Below, one piece after another: positions 57,022 through 64,000 of a stretch of DNA of 64,000 nucleotides (positions are counted from its first letter, which is position 1; each line of letters starts with the position of its first letter). Origin of the DNA: Lentinula raphanica (Eukaryota; Basidiomycota; Agaricomycetes; Agaricales; Omphalotaceae); NCBI GenBank assembly GCA_027919835.1, contig JANVFP010000034.1:434001-498000 (forward strand), written 5' to 3'. The notes under the pieces were generated by a model. The model saw nothing but the letters and a program-made list of their open reading frames with translations, had not been told where the DNA came from and did not search any database. Made by a program: the position numbers and the translations under genes.

Positions 57022-58505
57022 ATGAAATCATCCTTGTCGCTGCCCAACGAGCTACTTCACTCTATCATCGAGTATATTGCCTATACTCCCACACTCCCGA
57101 GCTGGCATTCGCCTTCCAGTTCTTTGTTCAGGCGTGCTTCACCTGAACTCCTTGTTCTTTCTGTAGTCGATTGGCGGCTACGTCAAGCTTGTCTACCTTT
57201 TCTCTTTGCTAATATCGAAATTGCGCTTGATAGAGAAGCAATGAATTCGAAGGATTATCTCGCTCTGTTCTCAAAATTCACAAAGTAAGGTTTCGCGCAT
57301 TCGCGACATAGTGTACATTCCTCGACTGACGTTCACAGAATTTTGGTCATAGGTTCTTTTCTTGATCCTGAAATGCCAGGATATCAGATTCTATCCCAAA
57401 TATTGCCCGAACTCAAGCACCTTCTCTTCGTCGAGCTGCACAATTGTCGTGCTAGAACTGATCTGCTCAGAGCAATACTTGCGCACCCCACTGTCACATC
57501 GGTCTTGGTTCACCAGCTACCTGACGAGTCCATGTGCAACGATGATCTGTCAAAAATAACGATTGGCCGCCTTGAAGACGCACATCAAGCTTTTGTTCCT
57601 CATTTCCAAAAGTACTCGAATCGGGGACTGAGGCTAGCATGCCTCCAGCTTTCTAGCTCTGACCCACTCAACGGTGGCCAAGCTGATTTTGCAAGTCTAA
57701 ACGGACTGGAGAAGTTACAAGTGTATAATGGGGGCGCCGATCTCATCTCACCTTCTTGGCTGTCCATGCTTTCGTCAATACATCCCACCCTTAACGAGTG
57801 CTGGTTCCTCCAGTATATGCACAATGATCGTTCTGCTCATCAGACTCCTCCTTTCTTATCTTCTTTCCTCGAGGAATCTAAGAAACAGGGCCTCAGAAAG
57901 TTCTTCATTATCAAGGAGTTTGGTCTTTGTAGAGCTCTCGGCCAATCCCCGCCAGAGTGGTATGTCGTGGGACTCGTCTTGAAGAACACTTTCTTGAGCA
58001 CTTCTTTGCTCGAGATGCTCATGCTTGCTGCGTCCTCATTTCCCAAACTCAGGAACCTTAGTCTTGATCTCGTTCTGCTCAAGACGACGTATAATGTCGT
58101 GCGTCATTTCGTCTATATTTATCTTCCTCAGGCTGATTTCCTTGGATTAAGAATAATTTTGCTTCCGCACTTGCACGCTTTTCATCTCTTAGAATTCTAT
58201 ATCTCAGCAATGTCTTCAGGCGGATCAGCGTCGAATCTGGAAATGTGTCATCGGCTCAGCTAGATTATTCTCAAAACGCGTTCATTGCACCGCAAGCTTA
58301 TGTGCAACATCACACATTGCTATTGACATCCTGCTTGGCAAAGCAAGTCATAACTCTGGACTCGATCTACGTCGAAGAAGACGGTCATGAGTATGACGAG
58401 TCTGGCTCTGTCAGACGCTGGTCTCTTCGAGGATGGCTTCATGTGCTCAATAGCAAACGGGAAATCGATGGCACTCTTTCGAGTTTCTTTCTGAACAGCC
58501 TATAG
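57022..58505 (+). CDS. F-box-like family protein, copy G
   Basis: Exons 57022-57284, 57339-58098, 58152-58505, giving 458 aa, intact. F-box-like LPNELLHSIIEYIAYTP; exon 2 with LPELKHLLFVELHNC, RTDLLRAILAHPTVTSVL, NRGLRLACLQL, HPTLNECWFLQYM and SFPKLRNLSLDL; exon 3 with LLLTSCLAKQVITLDSIYV. Intron 2 keeps GTGCGT but uses an AAG acceptor where relatives have TAG or CAG. Last member of the array; the sequence after it loses the repeat structure. Confidence 0.75.
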
Positions 58506-58986
58506 CACTTTACGGGTGCTCCAACGTTATGATTGTCATAGATATCTACTACTTATTCATGATTGTGCACTAGATACTATTAGATCTGGTGGTCCATACA
58601 GGTCCATACGTACTGAGTCCAGAATCGATACAGGCACTGAGTGCTCTTACTAGAGGGAATTCCTCACTTCTCACAAGACTCGCGAACATTACCCTTACTC
58701 GTTTCATTGCACATTCTAGTTTTTCTTGGTTCAAAACTTCACAGTACTTAGTATTCCCCGCAAATCAAAGCTCCTTGAGGTGATTCTTGAATAGAACGTT
58801 GAAGGAGAAACATGAGAATCGAAAGCAATAATTATAAAATAAAAAACAAACTGGATCAAAATACTTAATGTAAAAGGCCTAAACAAAACATAGAACGGCT
58901 TGAAGGAACTCTAGCAAAGATAAACTCGTATGCCCCAAACCAGCAGATCAACAAGGACGTTCTCCGACCCTACCCCAGTCTTCGAC
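58506..58986. other. Intergenic spacer
   Basis: End of the array; A-rich around 58810-58880, probably 3' UTR of the methyltransferase gene (minus). No gene. Confidence 0.5.
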
Positions 58987-61900
58987 CTAGCTTGTATACA
59001 AACGATTAACACCAATTAAAGATGTCTTCCGAACAGGTTTCCTCAGACTCTCTATCCGTGCAGCAGCAGCCAACACGCTTCCTGCCGGTGGCAACATCTC
59101 CTCCGCCGATTCCATACTACCCGCATCTTCAGGATCAGAAGAACTCAAGCTCAACTCATCCCCAAACTCCAAAACCCCACTCCTCAGGGGCCGTCCGACG
59201 TCGTAATCGGCCTGACCGGGCGTCGTTAACCCGCTCAACTCGAGAGTGCGCATGAGGGTGTTCCCTCTTCCGCCCAACGTAGACGGCAAACCTGCAGTAC
59301 TGTTGTTGTTATCCGAGCGTTTTCTTGGTATCGCGCTAGGCGAAAGCGTAGCGTAGGAACGGCGGTGGGAGAGACTCGGAGAGTTCATTGCGGGAGATCG
59401 GAGAGCGGGATTGACAGAGCTGAGCGGAGGACGAGAGAATACGGGTGAGGCGGGTGAGATCGGTTGTTGGGACAGATTGGGAGATGCACGATCAGAGGAT
59501 TTTGAAGGAAGGAAATTTGTTGGCAGAGGTGGAGGTGGTTCCTTGGAGAAAGATATACCACCGTGATTAGAAAGATTAGCGAACGAAGATCGTCTACTCA
59601 GAGGTAACGAGCTTCCAGGGATCCGTGGAGAGAGTGATTGCTGACGTGGGTTGGGTGAAGGTAAAGGCTGCTGGGAGGAGTATATTTGGTTGAGCTGAGC
59701 ATGGGACGTCCGGCGCTTCAGAGGAGACGGTGGAACGGGAGGAGCAGGAGGCCGAGGAGAAGATATATTTCGAGGAACGGGAGAGGGTGACTGAGGAACC
59801 ACAGACAAAGGAGACGGTCTCTTCTTCTTTGTCGTAGTCCCAGCGGCCGGTAGAATTGATGGTTTTAACGGCGGTCGACTCAGGACCGTACCTGGCTTTC
59901 TTAGAATACCTCGCACCCCACCACCAAACCTTGCTCGAGCTTCCTCATATGATGGTAGGTCCATTCTCGACCCAAACGTGGGTGTCCCGCACCTCGAGCT
60001 AGCCCGGCCCATCTCTTTCACATCCAGAAGAGCTTCATTCTGAGGATCGAGCGTGCTCCCTCCCATATAGTTCGAATTGGGAGTTTCAAAGAACGCAGAG
60101 CCGCTTCCCGCTCTTGCTCGTCGTTGGAGCGGAATCTCGACCGGAACGGCGACGATGTGTCCGAAGAGTGAACCGGGTGCTTTTGTGACTTTGGTGACTT
60201 TCCATCCTGCAGAATGTGCGAGAGAGACGATTTCGCGAAGTGTACGTTCCTGACCGTTGAACATACATTGCATCTTTGATAACATATCAGCATGATCCAC
60301 GATTGTATGAGTGAACGAACTCACTGTCATATCCATCCAATAACCATTTGCACTTGCTTTACCGAGATTGGGAAGGAGCGGCGCAGGCGCTAACATCGTC
60401 TCAGCTCCTTGAATGTCTTTGAGCCCAATCTCATCTTCATCTTCTCCGGAACCGAAATCGTCCGCACACGCCAACGGGAGCACAAAGTCCGCAATCAGAA
60501 GCTTGGTCTCGGGCCTGGCAGCCTCTCGCAATCGGAGAAGTATTCGTTGAGCAAACGCATCGGGCCAGTCATGGAGCACAACACGCAGAAGGAACACAGC
60601 GGCGTTCTTGATAGGTTGGGGCATGAAAAAGTCGTGCACTGGTAACACAGACATGAGTGGTTGAGCATTTGCACACGTTTGGATGAACCGTACCTTGGAA
60701 GCGAGCAATGCCAGAATCAACCAAGTCGGGAAATTTAGCTTTCCAAGCTTTCTCACCCATGTCAACGACCACTTCACGATCTTGAATGACAAACTTCAAT
60801 CCAGGGATATCCTCATCGGACAAACCGTCTCCTCTTTCGCTGTACGCATGAGCTAGGAGCATACTGGTAGACCCAATACCTCCTCCTACATCGACGACGA
60901 TGCTTCCTTTTGGTAAAGATTGCCAATCAAAGCCTGAAAATACGCGTTGGGTTAAGCTTTTATAGGAAAAGTTGGGGGTAATCGATCGTACCATTCAGGA
61001 CAGCTCCAGGAGCTTCCCAAGATGCCGTACCAGTCATGGCCTTCCCAAATCTCTCTAACCTAAACCGATTAGGATTGGCGAGAGGATCGTGAGTTTTCTT
61101 GGGGCTGCTGCTATACATGTCGGAGGCCTTGCCGATGCTGGAGCTTCCACGGTTGTGGGTCTTGACCCCGTTGCTTGCAGTCCGAACCATCCCGGCGTTG
61201 AACACGTCGTCTGGGCTAAGTCCTTTGGGGTTGTTTCCTTTGATGCCCTCGCCCTCCAGCCAACCGAAGAACCCAACACCTTCGCATCCAAAGGCATGAT
61301 TGAAGGGAGCTCTGGTTGGCTCTCGACCGTTCTGATGTCTCTGTGGAGATAGGAAATATGCTTCGGTGAGAAAGCCGGCAGATTTGTACAGTTCGTCCGT
61401 GCTATGAGAGATAGGTTCTATCATTCTTCAGCAATGATACAATGTAACGACACGTACCACATCCCAAAGAAGGCTGAGACACCGTTGGTGTCACTATACT
61501 TGGTATCCGGGCTAAGCGGGTGGCGATTAAGCAATGTGCTCATTTCACGAAGACGAGGTACTTACTTTTGCATCAGCTCTTCGAAAGGTTTTCCAGTGTC
61601 CAGGATCGAGGAAAGTCGATTGTTAGCGAAGACATTTGGACTAACCTCGCGAAGGATATGATGAGTCGCGAGTAATCGTAGGATATGGGCTGTATGGAAA
61701 TAGGTCAATGGAGAACGAGACAAAGAAGAAGAACAACGCGTGACTACGCCATCAGGAACCTACCGAGCTTGTTTTTGTCTACGCCATTCTTCTCAGCGAT
61801 CAATTTTACGTGTAAGCCATTCGGACCTGCTTCGCGAAGAATTTCGACGGTATGTGAAGCTTCAAGCAGTCTTAAACACGAAGGTAGATGGAACTGTCGT

Positions 61901-62400
61901 ACGAAAACATCAGCCATGGAAAACGAAGGACACGAGAAAAAGACGCGTACACCCATGCCAGCGTCACACAGCGTCAAGAACGGGATCTGAACTGTTGCGC
62001 TCATCTGTCCTGCGGCTGCTACCAATCTGTTGACTGCTGAGATGACCACAGGATGAGACAAGAGAGTCTCCGAAGGAGAACCGGCGTCGAACGGAAGGTC
62101 AAGAGAGGGGAAGTCGAGTGTGGGCGAAGTGGGTGTTGTTGAACGATCATGAGGTAAAGGTGGGCTCGTAGAATAACTGGATACCAATGGCGAAGGTGGA
62201 GGAGAGGCATAGGCAACTCCTTGCCCAGAATTGGTCGATCTATGCGTTCTTGATGGTGCGCTAGACGATGTGGAAGGCGTTCCTGGCGTTGAAGTCCTCG
62301 AACTTTGCGAAGAACTACCAGCATCAGCATATACTCGCTCTATGTCGTCGAGAGCATCTCCAATAAGTGCATGTAGAGCTCTGAGGACGGCGAAAGTCAT
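58987..62400 (-). CDS. O-methyltransferase with long disordered C-terminal extension
   Basis: COMT-like class I SAM-dependent O-methyltransferase. Multi-exon on the minus strand, start ATG at 62400. Ordered blocks: an N-terminal winged-helix dimerisation part (LRLLEASHTVEILREAGPNGLHV, HILRLLATHHILREVSPNVF), DTNGVSAFFG, then EPTRAPFNHAFG, the SAM motif VVDVGGGIGSTSMLLA, FFMPQPIKNAAVFLLRVVLHDWPD with the catalytic-type His, and WMDMTMQCMFNGQERTLREI. Two oddities: a Ser/Thr/Pro-rich insert of about 65 aa near the N-terminus, and a tail of about 380 aa (58987-60140) full of SP/PP motifs with LPSYEEARARF. The total is about 1,000 aa, while the family is usually 350-480. A 51-nt intron inside MDMT/MQCM leaves the frame open if retained. 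The junction near 61424-61460 is uncertain. Confidence 0.8.
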
Positions 62401-62858
62401 TTCTGAGACGACGAGAAGGTGATCGAAGAGCAAGTAGGAAAAATACGTCCAAGGCAGAAATCGGTAGTGTATCCTTTATAGACATTTCGAATCTGCCTTT
62501 TTTGGGCTACTAAGGTTCCTAAATAGAAAATGCCAGTCATTCATATTCATTGGTCATCCTTCAGTCTTGTCAATCGCGCTCCGACCGTCAACGTTCAAAT
62601 TTTTTTCAGATCTCATACGCAATGAAGAAAGGCACAAACCTTCAAAAAAATCCAGATTGATTAGCACTTGCATGCACAAGGAAGTACCAACATACCATTT
62701 TGGGTAATATTAATCACAGCTTTGACCAACCAGTGGCTTCCGGCTCCGTGGACCTACTCCCTCAAACCCATCGAGCTCGTTAACGTCAAGAAATCAAAAC
62801 GTACATTATTACTCTCAAAATATTCTATCGCCACGGCTACAGTATTGACAAATTGCGT
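62401..62858. other. Intergenic spacer
   Basis: Promoter of the methyltransferase gene and 3' region of the urea transporter gene, both on the minus strand. Nothing else seen. Confidence 0.5.
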
Positions 62859-64000
62859 CTAGGCCAGTGTTGGAGTTTGTGGCAGTACATATCTCCCACT
62901 TCCTTTTGCAAAAACGTCCTGCAGAGTCAACAAAGTGAGTGACGGCGAACATTTAGCCAGCCATTAACAACAACAAACAGACCTTCACGATGCCTCGTCC
63001 TATCTGACGCAGCGCCACCTGACTTTCCCAGAGTGGATATAGCACTACGGAGAAGGCGGACGCGAACGTCCAGATTATACCAATGATGACCCAAGCCGAC
63101 AATCCTTGTACGCCATAAATCGTCTGTGCAAAGAACAGTGGCAGAGGTATCAAAATGATGAGCACCAGTAGCTTTGATTGATATCAGAACAACCTGAACC
63201 GAATCACATACACGTAGCTTACTTACCAAGCCCAAAGAAGACCACGCAGCAAATCTGAAGGCTGCCTCAAGCTTTACAGGATCCAGCTCTTCTTGCTCGT
63301 CCGTCGGAATCGTCGAGTTTGCGACGAACGACGGCGCCTCGCTTTCTCTAACTTCCTCTTTTCTTTCCTCTCCTTCCTCCTCGAACCTATCTTCTGGTCT
63401 CGTCTCTTTCGATTCGTCAGAGGACATTCTAGCTGATGGATTGTTAATTGCTCTAGTAATGTCAAAGTCGAAGTCATCCGGCCACTACTCGTACATGAGG
63501 CGAGGGAAGTCGAAAAAAACCACCATCAGCCACCATCTAGACCAGATTCAATGCACGACCCCAACTCACAATTAATGAAGTAACCGTAGCAATCAAGCCA
63601 CCGACACCAATCGACGCCAAATTGCCAGCGAGCATTGGATAGTTATCTGTAAACAAACCAGCAGTCAACACACACGGTTACGCCGAGGAGATGTGGGAAC
63701 TAGCGAAACACAAGGCCCAAAGGCCCAATGAGAGGGCAGGAGCAGGTCTCGCGTGTATTGTATGTAAAAATAAATAAAACGCCGTAGGGTTTGCGACAGT
63801 AAGTAGACAGTTACCTCCTGTAGTCTTGAAACCGAGGTAAACATCAGCATAGCCTCATGCTTCTCAACAAAGTGAGAGAAACAAGCAAAACGCACTGTGA
63901 CATCAATGACGCCTTCGTAAAGCGTACCCGTCGTGACCAACCACGCCAGTAAACCCGCGAAAAATCCAACCACTGAGCCGACGATGCATCCCCACTTGTT
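62859..64000 (-). CDS. DUR3-type urea transporter (sodium:solute symporter family), 3' part
   Basis: Plasma membrane urea/polyamine transporter by family; the 5' part is beyond the window. Exons on the minus strand: >64000-63896, 63824-63815 (10-nt micro-exon), 63646-63570, 63484-63227, 63165-62984 approx., 62918-62859. Seen: a TM helix VGFFAGLLAWLVTTGTLYEG, then DVTTTGDNYPMLAGNLASIGVGGLI, then WPDDFDFDITRAINN typical of DUR3 after a TM segment, an acidic loop (RFEEEGEERKEE), and two further helices (LLVLIILIPLPLFFA and WVIIGIIWTFASAFSVVLYPL). The micro-exon ACTACAGGAG supplies TTG and is needed to join both sides in phase. DUR3 is usually nitrogen-regulated; nothing here shows this directly. 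Confidence 0.85.

Overview
The window looks like chromosomal DNA of an agaricomycete (mushroom-forming) basidiomycete. Genes are split by many short introns, mostly 50-65 nt with GT..AG ends. Genes lie on both strands. The families present are typical: F-box proteins, a Zn(II)2Cys6 regulator, small secreted proteins, a 7-TM family with an ADAIL(L/V) motif, and RFT1. I rebuilt exon structures by hand from frame, splice sites and family motifs. Most junctions are phase-consistent; a few are marked uncertain.

Layout. (1) 1-13.3 kb: two tandem secreted GH106-like (alpha-L-rhamnosidase-type) glycosidases, the first cut by the window edge, with an F-box gene between them. They are followed by an 11-exon uridine phosphorylase and a tiny secreted cysteine protein. 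(2) 13.7-25 kb: RFT1 on the minus strand, a Zn2Cys6 transcription factor and a hydrophobic secreted protein, separated by long gene-free stretches. (3) 25.6-29.1 kb: two minus-strand members (A, B) of a lineage-specific F-box-like family. (4) 29.4-41 kb: a very long RING-H2 protein, a single-pass membrane protein with a PPPY tail, a disordered nuclear-type protein and a 7-TM protein. (5) 41.7-49.5 kb: family member C, an HpaI-type aldolase convergent with a GRE2-like reductase, and an APH-like kinase divergent from EMC8/9. (6) 49.9-58.5 kb: a tandem array of four more family members (D-G), with a hAT-type MITE inserted in the leader of E. (7) 59-64 kb: an O-methyltransferase with a long disordered tail, and the 3' part of a DUR3-type urea transporter.

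The main theme is the seven-member F-box-like family. All copies share a three-exon structure, a GTGCGT donor for intron 2 and a conserved promoter block about 75-130 bp before the start codon. Five copies are intact. Copy B carries a 10-bp tandem duplication in exon 1. Copy E has lost one base in exon 2 and also has a 797-bp MITE (14-bp TIRs, 8-bp target duplication) separating its promoter block from its ATG. This is a birth-and-death gene cluster caught in progress. A second, more speculative theme is L-rhamnose use: rhamnosidase-type enzymes together with an HpaI-family aldolase and a lactaldehyde-type reductase.
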